From positions 62,001 through 126,000 of the forward strand of contig NZ_FOPV01000002.1 of NCBI RefSeq assembly GCF_900113575.1: DNA of 64,000 nucleotides, in the 5' to 3' direction. Made by a program: the position numbers and the translations under genes. Shown here one piece after another: positions 1 through 9,398 of this stretch (the stretch's first letter is position 1; each line of letters starts with the position of its first letter). The DNA is from Nitrosospira sp. Nsp14. GTDB lineage: Bacteria > Pseudomonadota > Gammaproteobacteria > Burkholderiales > Nitrosomonadaceae. Below the pieces are notes generated by a model that did no database searches, had not been told where the DNA came from, and saw only the letters and a program-made list of their open reading frames with translations.

Positions 1-733
1 TGGTTACCCGTCGGCACTATCCCATATTGCCCGGCATGCCGAGGCGCGGAGACGGCGAATGGATGACCTCGGCATTCGAGTTGCCTTTGTCACCTCCGAG
101 CGGCTCTACGATGAGCAGCGCCAGCAGATCAGCAAAACCTTCGGATGCAGAGTGGCAAACGGCTATGGCGGCCGGGATGCAGGCTTCATTGCCCACGAGT
201 GTCCTCAAGGGGGGATGCACATCACCGCCGAGGATATCGTCGTCGAGATCGTCGATCAGCAGGGCGTACCGTTACCGGGCGGCGAGGCCGGCGAAATTGT
301 CATTACCCATCTGGCAACCGCAGCTTTCCCCTTCATTCGCTACCGCACCGGCGATGTTGGCGTGCTGGATAACAAAACCTGCAGTTGCGGAAGAGGACTC
401 CCCCTGCTCAGGGAAATCCAGGGCCGCAGCACCGATTTCCTGGTGGCAAAAAATGGAACCGTCATGCATGGCCTGGCCCTGATATATATCCTGCGCGATC
501 TGCCCCAGATCAAAAATTTCAAAATCATGCAGGAAAGCGTAGACCTGACATGCGTGTCGGTTGTTTCAGACGTGGGACTCGACGGGGAGTTGGTCGGCAA
601 AATTGTGCAGGGTTTCAAGGCAAGACTGGGACAGGAAGTGGAAATCCGTGTCGAAGAGGTGAAGGACATCCCCTCCGAAAAATCGGGCAAATTTCGCTAT
701 GTTGTAAGCAAGGTGGCGCCTGTTGGAAAATAG
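1..733 (+). CDS. PaaK/CapK-like adenylate-forming enzyme, 5' partial
   Basis: This is the C-terminal part of an adenylate-forming (phenylacetate-CoA ligase/CapK-like) enzyme. The frame is open from base 2 with no stop, so the gene begins outside the window; the ATG at 59 is internal. Visible features are a YPSAL-like segment just after the left edge, the NGYGGRDAG motif of the nucleotide-binding core, the FIRYRTGDVG hinge motif, a Cys-x-Cys-Gly-Arg-Gly segment typical of PaaK relatives, and the C-terminal lid ending in SGKFRYV. Family members activate a carboxylic acid with ATP. In polysaccharide loci such genes occur beside glycosyltransferases, but the substrate cannot be read from the sequence. 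Family call is firm; exact function is not. Confidence 0.8.
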   Translation, partial: GYPSALSHIARHAEARRRRMDDLGIRVAFVTSERLYDEQRQQISKTFGCRVANGYGGRDAGFIAHECPQGGMHITAEDIVVEIVDQQGVPLPGGEAGEIVITHLATAAFPFIRYRTGDVGVLDNKTCSCGRGLPLLREIQGRSTDFLVAKNGTVMHGLALIYILRDLPQIKNFKIMQESVDLTCVSVVSDVGLDGELVGKIVQGFKARLGQEVEIRVEEVKDIPSEKSGKFRYVVSKVAPVGK

Positions 734-985
734 CGTGTCGGAAGCTAGCATGAGATTCCCGTGAGCGCGCAGATGTTCTCCGTTAAATAAATGGAAGCCT
801 TGCTCGTAAACCAGTAATATTTCCAGACGCATAGGACCCACGAGGGGTTCTTGTTGGGCGGTCGGTTGTAGTCGCAGGATGACCCGCAAGTTTCTTAATA
901 ATTTTCGGAGGTTGGAACTGGGAGAGTGATAGGCTCCTTACGAGTTCAGCCTTTGGCAGGTGGAACAATCATGCTGAGGTATTAA

Positions 986-1651
986 ATGAGTGATGAGCAA
1001 AACACACCTTCGACCCCATCAACGTTCTATTACGAAGAAGGACGTGACGAAATGGCCGATTATGTCCCCACATCGATTAAACGCCTCCTCGACGTAGGGT
1101 GCGCGCGGGGCAAGTTCGGCATGAATTTGCTAAGGGACAACAGTGACTTGGAGATCTGGGGCGTAGAACCCTTCGAAGATGCAGCCAGGGTCGCACAGGA
1201 GCGGCTCGCAAGAGTCATTAATACAACCGTGGAAGATTCGCTCACCTGCCTGCCTGAGGGATATTTCGATTGCGCCGTTTTCAATGATTCGCTTGAACAT
1301 CTGGCTGATCCATGGACGGTGCTAGGCCAGCTCAGAGCTAAATTGGCACCGGGAGCAACGGTCGTCGCTTCCATTCCGAATCTCCGGTACTTCCACGTAA
1401 TAAAACAATTATTGCAGGAAGCCGATTTTGAATACGCGCCATATGGAGTTCTGGACAAGACCCATTTGCGTTTCTTTACCAAGAAAAGCATGCAACGGCT
1501 TTTTACCGAGAGTGGCTATCGGATTGAACGTATAGAGGGCATTAAGCCCGCTGCGTTTCCCTGGAAATTCGGCGTGATGAACCTGCTGTCTGGGAATGCT
1601 TTTGAAGATGCACGCTACGAACGTTTTGCCCTCGTGGCGAGCCCTTCTTAG
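986..1651 (+). CDS. Class I SAM-dependent methyltransferase
   Basis: A 221-residue protein with a Rossmann methyltransferase core. Motif I is LLDVGCARGKFG at about residues 34-45, the acidic end of beta 2 is the VEP segment near residue 60, and the FNDSLEHLADPW segment near residues 98-109 is the usual post-motif loop of Methyltransf_11/23 proteins. The ATG follows a CTGAGG ribosome-binding site. It lies 252 bases after the CapK-like gene; I see no gene or terminator in that gap. The surrounding glycosyltransferases suggest methylation of a sugar or glycolipid, which is inference. Confidence 0.85.
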   Translation: MSDEQNTPSTPSTFYYEEGRDEMADYVPTSIKRLLDVGCARGKFGMNLLRDNSDLEIWGVEPFEDAARVAQERLARVINTTVEDSLTCLPEGYFDCAVFNDSLEHLADPWTVLGQLRAKLAPGATVVASIPNLRYFHVIKQLLQEADFEYAPYGVLDKTHLRFFTKKSMQRLFTESGYRIERIEGIKPAAFPWKFGVMNLLSGNAFEDARYERFALVASPS

Positions 1652-1771
1652 CTCGACCGTATTTGCTCGATCTACTTGATTGAGCAGGTCGGCGATTTAT
1701 TTCTTGCAATCAGCAGAGTTAAGTTGGAGAAAACAACAACCCGCCGCGCCCTTCTCCACTGCATTGCTTCC

Positions 1772-2644
1772 TCACGAGCGACCCCGCCAGCGCCTGAGTA
1801 TGCCTTGCAGCCGAACTGGCAACGAAGACGGGGGTTCCACGACACGATCCCAGGTGCGATGGTCCGTGTCTTTCACTGGGTGCCATAGCATATCTGGCTC
1901 GGGTCCGGGCTCGGACATGGGGGGACGAAAGACAAACGTTCCTGGAGTTAGCGATTTGTCCAGCCAGTTGTTGCGGTAATAGCAGTTTTCCCTGCCGGGC
2001 GGCACAAACTCACCGTCCCCGCCGATGTCTTCTATCCGTAGTCCTCGATACGCCAGCACCGTAGGAACAACGCACTCCGAATGCCCGGCCCATCCGTGCT
2101 CCCGGTACTCATGTGATAAGGTCTCCAGGGCGGCGCGGGAGAGGCGCACGACCGGATTGAAAGAGCGTAGCCATTGCTGCTCGGGCAGCACGAGCCCGTC
2201 CGGCAGCTCTAGCGATTTCCACAGCGGCCAATCCGGGATCCGGTCATGGCGTGCGATACTGGTGCTGAGCATATCAGCTGTATTGCCCGAGAATTTTTGA
2301 AAGAAATTTCTCCAATCGCCCGAGTACACGACGTCGTATTCCAGGTACCAGTAGTTGTCGTAGCCCGGCAGGCGATGGAAAGCGCTGAGAAGCATCCCAT
2401 CCTCGTTGCCGGGTATTTTGTCGGGAAAATAACGACAAGGGCGCTTGTACCGGGGCCAATCGCGGCTGCCATGCCCCAGCGCCGGTCCGGCGAGGCGGGA
2501 CGCTTCCGCGTCGTTCAACCGGGTTTCGTCGTAATAGAAGAAGACGTCGTGACCTTCCGGCACCTCGGCGCGCAGCTTCCGCAGCCGGGCGAGTACCGTC
2601 TCCCCCATAAGGTGGCTGCTGAACAGCACGGCATTACGCTTCAT
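1772..2644 (-). CDS. Unidentified glycosyltransferase-like protein
   Basis: A 290-residue soluble protein I cannot assign to a named family. Its N-terminus (MKRNAVLFSSHLMG) and a central WYLEYDVVYSGDW segment with an acidic E-x-D resemble nucleotide-sugar-binding glycosyltransferases that carry a DxD-like metal site. There is no signal peptide or membrane segment. It ends 120 bases from the convergent methyltransferase and starts 30 bases downstream of the minus-strand family-2 glycosyltransferase stop, so the two minus-strand genes are probably co-transcribed. Glycan synthesis is inferred mainly from context. Confidence 0.65.
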   Translation of the reverse strand: MKRNAVLFSSHLMGETVLARLRKLRAEVPEGHDVFFYYDETRLNDAEASRLAGPALGHGSRDWPRYKRPCRYFPDKIPGNEDGMLLSAFHRLPGYDNYWYLEYDVVYSGDWRNFFQKFSGNTADMLSTSIARHDRIPDWPLWKSLELPDGLVLPEQQWLRSFNPVVRLSRAALETLSHEYREHGWAGHSECVVPTVLAYRGLRIEDIGGDGEFVPPGRENCYYRNNWLDKSLTPGTFVFRPPMSEPGPEPDMLWHPVKDTDHRTWDRVVEPPSSLPVRLQGILRRWRGRS

Positions 2645-2674
2645 GATGTAAACGGTTCGCCCGAAGTGTTGCGC

Positions 2675-3532
2675 TCAATTCTGCTGTACAAGCAAATGCT
2701 CAACCAGCGGATTACTTGCATCCAGCTCGTCATCCGACTTGTAAAAACGCATCTGGGATTCGGATGGCAGAAGAAACTCGTGTTCCTTGGCTGTGGCGCG
2801 CCAGCCGTGAGATCCTGCTATTTCCTTCGGGTCAAAAGCTTTCTTCACATATTTCTGTATCGCGTGTTCAAGGCTCAGCACGATGTAATGTTTGAGCTTG
2901 AAATCTACCGGATAAGGCTTGATCCCCTCGAATTGAATCACATGTCCGCCGGTATCGCGCAAGTTTACGGATGGAACGCCCCAGCGGCGGTTGTGCACCA
3001 GCTCGCTCAAAAATTTCCTCGCGCCTGGCCAGCGGCGCGGCTGTTTTTTCCAGGCGTTCAACCGGTGAGGGTGGCGTTGGGCAAAAGGGTAATACCAACG
3101 CATCGTTTTCTGGAATTCGGCGTTATCGTGCTCTGGAAACTCACGCACCGGTAAAAATGTGTACTCCATGAAGTTGACGGCGTTGTAGCCCTTCTGGTCC
3201 ACTTCCTGAAGCGCTTCAGCCAGGGTCTGCGTCGAGTTTGGTGCAATTCTGATCTCATCCGGGTCGGCATGCATCAGCCAGTCGGCTTCTATCTCGTCGG
3301 CGAGTTGCTCTTTGCGCATCAGTATCTTCTGCCACTGATACATCCCATGCCGAGGGATGCGCTCGATCCCGATCACATTGCGGTCAAGGTATTCTCGCGC
3401 GATGGCGAGTGTGTCATCGGTGGAGTCGTTGTCCAGTAGATAGACATCTATACCTTGGTGAAAATAATGCTCAAGGCAGGCGCGGATAAATCGCTGTTCG
3501 TTGTAACTCGCTAGTATCGCGACGATTTTCAT
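2675..3532 (-). CDS. Family 2 glycosyltransferase (GT-A fold)
   Basis: A 285-residue glycosyltransferase of the Glyco_tranf_2_4 kind. The N-terminus MKIVAILASYNE is the first GT-A beta strand. LLDNDSTDDT at about residues 32-41 is the nucleotide-binding DNxSxD segment, and HADPDE at about 88-93 supplies the acidic metal-binding residues. There are no membrane segments, so it should act on the cytoplasmic side. It is the upstream member of a two-gene minus-strand unit with the unidentified protein 30 bases downstream. Donor sugar and acceptor are unknown. Confidence 0.85.
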   Translation of the reverse strand: MKIVAILASYNEQRFIRACLEHYFHQGIDVYLLDNDSTDDTLAIAREYLDRNVIGIERIPRHGMYQWQKILMRKEQLADEIEADWLMHADPDEIRIAPNSTQTLAEALQEVDQKGYNAVNFMEYTFLPVREFPEHDNAEFQKTMRWYYPFAQRHPHRLNAWKKQPRRWPGARKFLSELVHNRRWGVPSVNLRDTGGHVIQFEGIKPYPVDFKLKHYIVLSLEHAIQKYVKKAFDPKEIAGSHGWRATAKEHEFLLPSESQMRFYKSDDELDASNPLVEHLLVQQN

Positions 3533-4215
3533 AACTGGTGAGGTTCAGGTGCTGCTAGGCGGATGGTTCTGGCTCGCAGCAGCCACGGAGATGAGGGTGC
3601 GTCCTTATAGTTTCCTGATCTTAAGTCTAAGCCTAGTCAGATAACGGAAAGCAATATAGTTACTGAAGGCATAGCCCTAAATTATAATATCGTCCCAACC
3701 AGGCATTTGGACGCTCAGGTAAACATCCGATAAAGAGAGGGGAATTTGAGCCGTTAATGCAATACGGCACGGTTCCGGTCGCTTTATTTTTGTAGTACGT
3801 GGTAAAAGGCTGACGAGCTATTTTTAAGACCCGTGCCAGCGGCAACAGTTTAGCAGAGTTCTCGAACGTATCAGAGTCATTGCCGGCTTGTGACTGCTTG
3901 GAGAAGATAACGGGCCGGATTGACTTATTACGTCCCGAGATGACCCGTGTCGGCGGCCTTCCACGTCCATTTCCCTTCTCGGAACCGCGAAGTTGCTCCA
4001 TTGCGTTGAGGCTGGGTCACCGCTAATATGACGACGCAATGTAAAATTCCGCGAACCTTAGCATCTCGGATCTGGCGGCAGCCGCCTGTTCCGTGCGTTC
4101 AAGACAACCAATAGCTGGTTCATGCTCGTGTAGTCTATCAACTCTCTTAATACGCGTTCCTATAACGGTCGGTATAGCCCCTATCGGTGATCTATAGAGA
4201 CATAGAGATTTCAAC
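3533..4215. other. Intergenic region, 683 bases
   Basis: This stretch lies between the divergent family-2 glycosyltransferase and the WbsX-type gene. The open frames in it (largest 113 codons, minus strand, 3660-4001) show no recognisable motif. A near-perfect palindrome GGCGGC-A-GCCGCC sits at 4074-4086; no T-run follows, so it does not look like a terminator. The final 60 bases before 4216 are AT-rich with several TATAG-like words that could hold a promoter, but no convincing -35/-10 pair stands out. The ribosome-binding site of the downstream gene is weak (AGAGA). Confidence 0.5.
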
Positions 4216-5355
4216 ATGCAAACAAACGACAATAACGATTCGGAACGCAGGTTGGCGCGATTAATCGCGTTTTATTTGCCTCAGTTTCACCCTATTCCTG
4301 AAAATGATTTATGGTGGGGAAAGGGCTTCACCGAGTGGACCAATGTGGCAAAAGCCACGCCAATGTTCCCCGGCCATTATCAGCCTCACGTTCCGGCGGA
4401 TTTGGGATTCTACGATTTGCGCGTGCCCGAAACACGGGTGGCTCAGGCAGATATGGCTCGGAAGTATGGAGTTGAAGCGTTTTGCTACTATCACTACTGG
4501 TTTGCGGGTCGGAGGATTCTGGAACGCCCGTTCAATGAAGTATTGAAATCCCGGCAACCCGATTTTCCTTTCTGCCTGTGCTGGGCAAACCAGACCTGGA
4601 CTGGCATATGGCACGGCAGTCCCAACAAAGTATTAATCGAGCAGACGTACCCGGGAATGGGCGACCATCAGGCACATTTTTACTCGCTGTTGCCGGCGTT
4701 TACTGATAGTCGTTACCTGACGTTGGATGGAAAGCCGGTTTTCCTGCTATACAACCCCAAGGAAATACCGGATTTGGAGCGTGTGGCGGACTATTGGCGC
4801 GAAATGGCGTTGAAGGAAGGGTTGAAGGGATTGCACCTCATCGGCGTGGGCAAGGACCCGGCCTATCCTCAGAAGCATAACCTGGATGCTTCGGTAAGCC
4901 CGTATCTGCCTTCCATCGAAGATTCTTGGTATAGCTGGCGTCAGCCCGTGAAGAAACTGAAATTGTTCTACCGGAATGCAAAGGGCAGGCCAGCCATATT
5001 CAAGTATGGGGACGTGGTGCAGGACTTCATTCGCGAAGTGGAGCCCGGCATAAAAAACTATCCCTGCCTTGTGCCGAATTGGGACAATAGCCCGAGAAGC
5101 GGAAAAAACGCTTTGGTGCTGGATGAGGCTACTCCTGAGCTGTTTCGCATCCAGGCGAAAAAAGCGCTGCAGGTCACCGAGGGTATTCCGCTCGAGCACA
5201 GGCTTATTTTCATCAAGGCGTGGAACGAATGGGCAGAGGGAAACTATCTTGAACCCGACCTGAAATTCGGAATGTCTTACCTTGAAGTTGTCAAAGACGA
5301 GTATTGCCGTGAGGAGAAACGGACGTCCCCGGTTATTTCCCCGAAGGCGGAATGA
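4216..5355 (+). CDS. WbsX-type glycosyltransferase / GH99-like protein
   Basis: A 379-residue protein of the WbsX (glyco_hydro_99-like) family found in O-antigen and capsule clusters. The family hallmarks are clear: IAFYLPQFHPIPEND at about residues 17-31, WWGKGFTEWTNV just after, FCYYHYWF near residue 95, CWANQTWTGIW near residue 120 and IKAWNEWAEGNYLEPD near the C-terminus. Length matches the family. Such proteins are usually annotated as lipopolysaccharide biosynthesis or glycosyltransferase proteins although the fold is that of glycoside hydrolase family 99; the reaction here is not known. It is transcribed alone and faces the convergent flippase gene. Confidence 0.87.
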   Translation: MQTNDNNDSERRLARLIAFYLPQFHPIPENDLWWGKGFTEWTNVAKATPMFPGHYQPHVPADLGFYDLRVPETRVAQADMARKYGVEAFCYYHYWFAGRRILERPFNEVLKSRQPDFPFCLCWANQTWTGIWHGSPNKVLIEQTYPGMGDHQAHFYSLLPAFTDSRYLTLDGKPVFLLYNPKEIPDLERVADYWREMALKEGLKGLHLIGVGKDPAYPQKHNLDASVSPYLPSIEDSWYSWRQPVKKLKLFYRNAKGRPAIFKYGDVVQDFIREVEPGIKNYPCLVPNWDNSPRSGKNALVLDEATPELFRIQAKKALQVTEGIPLEHRLIFIKAWNEWAEGNYLEPDLKFGMSYLEVVKDEYCREEKRTSPVISPKAE

Positions 5356-5510
5356 TCAGGAGGACTGGCGTTAAGTAATGCGGTTAGTTAAACGACGCGG
5401 AGAGACGCTTGATATTTGGTGACGTGATAAAGACTTAATAATCAATAGGATCCGCTATTGCGGAGTAAAGACTGGTGCGTTGTTGACCCACGGAAAGATT
5501 CTCGTTGCCG

Positions 5511-6989
5511 TCATTGAGTTGGTCCCCCGGTCGCGCGCGCGCGGCGCCATGTCTTTACCTGCTTTAGCACCAGCGAAAGTTCGTCGCGTAGCGGCGTTTT
5601 TAGCCTCCAGACCGCTCCCACCCACATCAGCCCGGTAACCAGAACCAATGCAATAAAGTTTGGGATGAAAGCGAGTGCCGTGTTACCCCAGGTCATAACG
5701 ACCACAAGAGGTGGCGCCACGGTCAGCACCGTCACGAGAATATTCTTGCGGTAGATTCGGGTAAATGACGCAAATGGGATTTGCAGGAGCCGTTGCCCAA
5801 CGATTTGATAAATACATACTTGAACAACACCGACGGTAGCCACAGCCGCTGCCACCCAGATCAGGCCGTGCCGTGCAGCAAACAACACTGCGACAACAGT
5901 AAGCATCTGGATACTTGCCATAATTCGAAAAGACGTGCGGATCTTTCCGGAGGAAATCAGCATCTGGTCCACCAACATGGTGGTATAGGTCAGGATGGCA
6001 TACGCACAGAGAATACGCAGGACGGGCACCGACTCCAGCCACTTTATGCCGAACAGTATATGTATCACCGGCTCGGCCAGGACAGCGAGTGTGGCAAAGA
6101 AAGGCCATGCCACCGCGGTGATGCACGACACGAGGAAAAGATATTGGTCGCTGTCTATCTTCCCGTCGCGGTGCTGTTTGGAAAAATGCGGCAGGATAAC
6201 CCCCCACAGGCCTTCCGTGAAGGCCTTGCCGAAGATGTTGATCGTTCCCACCGCCCGGCTGTAGAGCCCCACAGCGCCCATATCCAGCACTTTTCCCAAT
6301 ATCCAGTCGGGCGCGGTCTGGCCTGCGTGAATGATGATTTCGCTCGACCCGGCGTAGCGGCAAAAGGCGAAAACGTGAGGAATCTCGCGCAGGCCGGGGA
6401 GCAGCAGTACGCCCTTCGGGCGGAACAGGAGCGTAAAGATCACGCTGGTCAGCGTGCCGGCAATCGCGCTCCATACCAGACTGCGATATCCTTCGCCCGC
6501 CAGAGCGGCAGTGATGCCCGTTGCCGCGGACGCAATCGCGCTGGCGACCTGGATGATCATAGTATGTTGAAAGCGCATTTCGCGCCGGAGATAGGCGAAG
6601 GTGATCGCACCCACGGGCACCAGCAGGAAGTTGATGCACAACAAGCCGATTACCTCGCGCACTGCCTCGCTCTCGTAAAAATTCCCGATCGGAGTTCGAG
6701 TAAAATAAAGAATCAGCGCGATACTCCAGCCGAACAGCAGATTGAGGGTAAAGGCAGCCCGGATTCTGTCCGTTGTTAAATCCTTCTCCTGGACAATGTA
6801 GTTGTTGATCCCGAATTCCCTGAGAAGGTGGCCTAGCCCGACGAATACGGATGCGACCGTGTAAATGCCGATGTCCTCTGGAGTGAGCAGGCGGGCCAGT
6901 ATGATGGTCGTTACGAAGTGTATGACGAGCGTCAGGTATTTGTTCAGGTAGGAATAAGCGAGCGATACTCTAAAACTGGCCACGGCCAA
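5511..6989 (-). CDS. Wzx-like oligosaccharide flippase
   Basis: A 492-residue, highly hydrophobic protein with about 12-14 predicted membrane segments, matching the polysaccharide-transport (MATE/MVF-like) flippases that move lipid-linked repeat units across the inner membrane. The N-terminal block (SYLNKYLTLVIHF, then ARLLTPEDIGIYTVA) is the classic signature, and the PDWILGK-x-GAVGLYSRA segment is also typical. Start is uncertain: a TTG at 6989 or a GTG at 6983 two codons further in; neither has a strong ribosome-binding site. It is divergent from the glycosyltransferase at 7166. With the ligase at 10.5 kb it suggests a Wzx/Wzy-type route. Confidence 0.88.
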   Translation of the reverse strand: MAVASFRVSLAYSYLNKYLTLVIHFVTTIILARLLTPEDIGIYTVASVFVGLGHLLREFGINNYIVQEKDLTTDRIRAAFTLNLLFGWSIALILYFTRTPIGNFYESEAVREVIGLLCINFLLVPVGAITFAYLRREMRFQHTMIIQVASAIASAATGITAALAGEGYRSLVWSAIAGTLTSVIFTLLFRPKGVLLLPGLREIPHVFAFCRYAGSSEIIIHAGQTAPDWILGKVLDMGAVGLYSRAVGTINIFGKAFTEGLWGVILPHFSKQHRDGKIDSDQYLFLVSCITAVAWPFFATLAVLAEPVIHILFGIKWLESVPVLRILCAYAILTYTTMLVDQMLISSGKIRTSFRIMASIQMLTVVAVLFAARHGLIWVAAAVATVGVVQVCIYQIVGQRLLQIPFASFTRIYRKNILVTVLTVAPPLVVVMTWGNTALAFIPNFIALVLVTGLMWVGAVWRLKTPLRDELSLVLKQVKTWRRARATGGPTQ

Positions 6990-7165
6990 TGTTCTTCATT
7001 TTGTTGGTAGAGGTAGGGATTACGGCTTTTCCGTCCCGTTGCTTAGCCGCGGGGCATCGCGGGGAACGGGGGGAAACGCGATTATAGCGTTGACTTGTGA
7101 CTAATTCAGTGTTGAGTATATAGTGATTTCTACCTTCACCTTTCAGAGAAAAGAAGCCTTTTAGC

Positions 7166-8107
7166 ATGGCTGAACCCAAACCCACCGTCTCAGTCATCAT
7201 CCCATCCTATAACTGCGAGGCTTATATTGCCGAGACAATCGGCAGCGTTCTCGACCAGACGTTCGGCGACCTGGAGCTCATTGTCGTCGATGACGGCTCG
7301 ACCGACCGGACGCGTGACATCGTTCTGTCGTATGGGGCGCCAGTCCGGCTGCTCTGCCAGAAAAACGCAGGTGTATGCGCGGCGCGAAACTATGGCATAC
7401 GCGAGGCCAGGGGTGAGTACCTCTGTCTGATGGATCATGATGATTACTGGTTTCCCGATAAGCTTGCGTTACAGCTGGAACAGATGCAACGGCACCCGGA
7501 CGTCGGTCTGGTTTACAGCTCGTTCATCTGGTGGCATCCTGGCGAAGACGGAGTCTTCCCCGATCACAACAGCTTTGATCAGGCCGCGTTTTCCGAGGGC
7601 ATTGACGAGCGATTCTCCGGCTGGATCTACCACGAGCTTCTGCTCGATTGCTGGGTACTGACCAGCGCTGCCTTGATCCGCGCGGAAGTATTTGGCAAAT
7701 GCGGGATGTACGATGAGTCTCTCCCTTACAGCGAAGACTGGGACCTCTGGTTGCGTATTTCTCAGGAATACCCGTTTATCAAGCTGAAAAGGCCACTTAC
7801 CCTTTATCGCCAGCACCCCCGCCAGGGAAACCGTGTGCCCAGAAGCATAGACTACAGAACCGAGCTGCTTGCGAAAGCCGCGGCGAAATGGGGGCTTTGC
7901 AGCCGTGACGGCCGCTGCGTCGCCAAGCGCCAATTCAACCAGAATATTGCCCGCTACCATTCAGAATACGGCCTTCACAACCTCTCGGCTGGCAACCTGA
8001 AGACGGCTAACCGGGCTTTTTTGAAAGCCTGGTCAATGTACCCCCTCAACTGGAAAAGCCTTGCATTTATCCCCGCCGCGCTGCTGGGATGGAGGCCGAA
8101 GTGGTAA
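7166..8107 (+). CDS. Family 2 glycosyltransferase
   Basis: A 313-residue GT-A glycosyltransferase. VSVIIPSYNCEAYI at about residues 8-21, IVVDDGSTDRT around 38-48, the NAGVCAARNYGI loop, and MDHDDYW near residue 90 (the DxD-type metal site) are all in the expected order. The SEDWDLWLRI segment near residue 190 matches the acceptor-side ED motif of this family. No membrane segment, so it is a cytoplasmic or peripheral enzyme. It is divergent from the flippase across a 176-base gap. Substrates are not predictable. Confidence 0.9.
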   Translation: MAEPKPTVSVIIPSYNCEAYIAETIGSVLDQTFGDLELIVVDDGSTDRTRDIVLSYGAPVRLLCQKNAGVCAARNYGIREARGEYLCLMDHDDYWFPDKLALQLEQMQRHPDVGLVYSSFIWWHPGEDGVFPDHNSFDQAAFSEGIDERFSGWIYHELLLDCWVLTSAALIRAEVFGKCGMYDESLPYSEDWDLWLRISQEYPFIKLKRPLTLYRQHPRQGNRVPRSIDYRTELLAKAAAKWGLCSRDGRCVAKRQFNQNIARYHSEYGLHNLSAGNLKTANRAFLKAWSMYPLNWKSLAFIPAALLGWRPKW

Positions 8108-8173
8108 CCGGGGCATTGCAAAGGCTTGAACGGCGCGAATCGCCGACCGAAACACCATCAGAAGCAAGCGTAT

Positions 8174-9160
8174 TCAATACTTCCTTAGTATTTTTTCGAT
8201 CAGCCAAGCTGGTTTGACCATCAACCAGCTCCACGATTTATAAATGCGGAAAAATTTGAGCCGGTAATCGGCGCGCTCCTGATTGAGGTAGCGGATCTGC
8301 TCCACCAGTTCCACGCTCCAGTTTTCCCGATACGCGGCGAAATCTGCTGCGATGCGGTCAACGGCCGCGTAGTGAATCTCATGCCCGGCAGCCGCTTCGC
8401 GAAATATCCGGTGCAGCTCATAGGCCATCAATGGCAACCCTTCTTGTGGGGGTTCGAGCTTGTCGGCTTTGTGGTGGCGAAGGCCGGGAGATACGAACTC
8501 CTCTATTTTTTCCTTTGCTTCACCTACCGGAACCGGAAAAACGAGATTGGCTTCCTGCTCTATCTTTGATAATACCCCGACGGGGTCTGTTACAACCTGG
8601 TCGAAATCGATGAATACTCTCGGCAGCCCGCGTGAATAACGCTCAGCCGCCAATGAATGAATCAGCCACAGCACCAGCGCTTTTTCCCTTGAGAAATGAT
8701 CCCGTTTCTGTAGCGATCCCGTGACTTCGAACGGGTTCCGATTCATGCAGATGTAGGTGACCTTGATTTGCAGGGTTCCAAAAATCGGAAACCATGCAGG
8801 TAATAAACGGCACATGCGCGGATCTTTGAGTGCCCAGACAGGTGCATTCTTGAAATCGCGTTCGATCAGATGGATTAACCGGTTGGAGAACGATTTGACG
8901 ATGTCAGTCTCCCACCATTTTTCGCCCAAGGTTTCGTCCCAGGGCAGAAGGTCGTCCCATTGGGAATTCAGGTGTAGCAGTAACTCATCGTGGGTGTCGA
9001 CAATATCTTCATGTTCCCAAAACCCTTTTTCGTTGACCCCTTTCTGCGGCGCATACAGGCTTCTTCCCATTTTTACGTCTACCTGGCTGAGCAGACCTGC
9101 GAGTAGCGAAGTTCCACTCCGGTGCATCCCCAGGATGATCAGTGCATTATTCTCTTTCAC
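8174..9160 (-). CDS. Sulfotransferase family protein
   Basis: A 328-residue PAPS-dependent sulfotransferase-like protein. The 5'-phosphosulfate-binding loop is ILGMHRSGTSLLAGLL at about residues 9-24. A WALKDPRMCRLLP segment near residue 110 and the MNRNPFEVTGSL segment near 140 correspond to the 3'-phosphate-binding region. The family transfers sulfate from PAPS to a hydroxyl group on a sugar or lipid. It starts at a GTG. The adenylylsulfate kinase that makes PAPS lies about 500 bases away on the other strand, which supports a role in glycan sulfation. That role is inference. Confidence 0.82.
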   Translation of the reverse strand: MKENNALIILGMHRSGTSLLAGLLSQVDVKMGRSLYAPQKGVNEKGFWEHEDIVDTHDELLLHLNSQWDDLLPWDETLGEKWWETDIVKSFSNRLIHLIERDFKNAPVWALKDPRMCRLLPAWFPIFGTLQIKVTYICMNRNPFEVTGSLQKRDHFSREKALVLWLIHSLAAERYSRGLPRVFIDFDQVVTDPVGVLSKIEQEANLVFPVPVGEAKEKIEEFVSPGLRHHKADKLEPPQEGLPLMAYELHRIFREAAAGHEIHYAAVDRIAADFAAYRENWSVELVEQIRYLNQERADYRLKFFRIYKSWSWLMVKPAWLIEKILRKY

Positions 9161-9398
9161 GCACGCTCCGCGTATTTTTATCGATTCTTGGTAGATCAGC
9201 AGAGGCCCCCCCGCGATAGACGGGTTCGAGGGCGCGCTTCAGCGCAAGAGCGCTTACTGTGGGCGTTATATTCAGGAGTGGCACGAAAGAGTCCGCGCTA
9301 AACTTCATTCCCCGGTCCAAAGGTCTCCGCAGCTGAGGCAGCCGGGTAATCTTCAGTGGGAGAATCTGCCGGCTCGTCAAAGGATGTACGGTTTGCAT
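9147..9398 (-). CDS. Possible small ORF upstream of the sulfotransferase
   Basis: An 83-codon minus-strand frame starting at an ATG at 9398 and overlapping the sulfotransferase start by 14 bases. I recognise no domain, and it has no signal peptide or cysteine motif. The overlap with the next gene and the codon content are compatible with translation coupling but do not prove it. It may equally be non-coding leader sequence. Confidence 0.2.
   Translation of the reverse strand: MQTVHPLTSRQILPLKITRLPQLRRPLDRGMKFSADSFVPLLNITPTVSALALKRALEPVYRGGASADLPRIDKNTRSVRERE

Noticed and set aside
2246-3154. 302-codon plus-strand open frame
   Set aside because: It lies opposite two minus-strand genes with clear glycosyltransferase motifs and shows no motif of its own.
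5781-6779. 332-codon plus-strand open frame
   Set aside because: Opposite the flippase gene; composition (Gln/His/Arg-rich) is that of an antisense frame.
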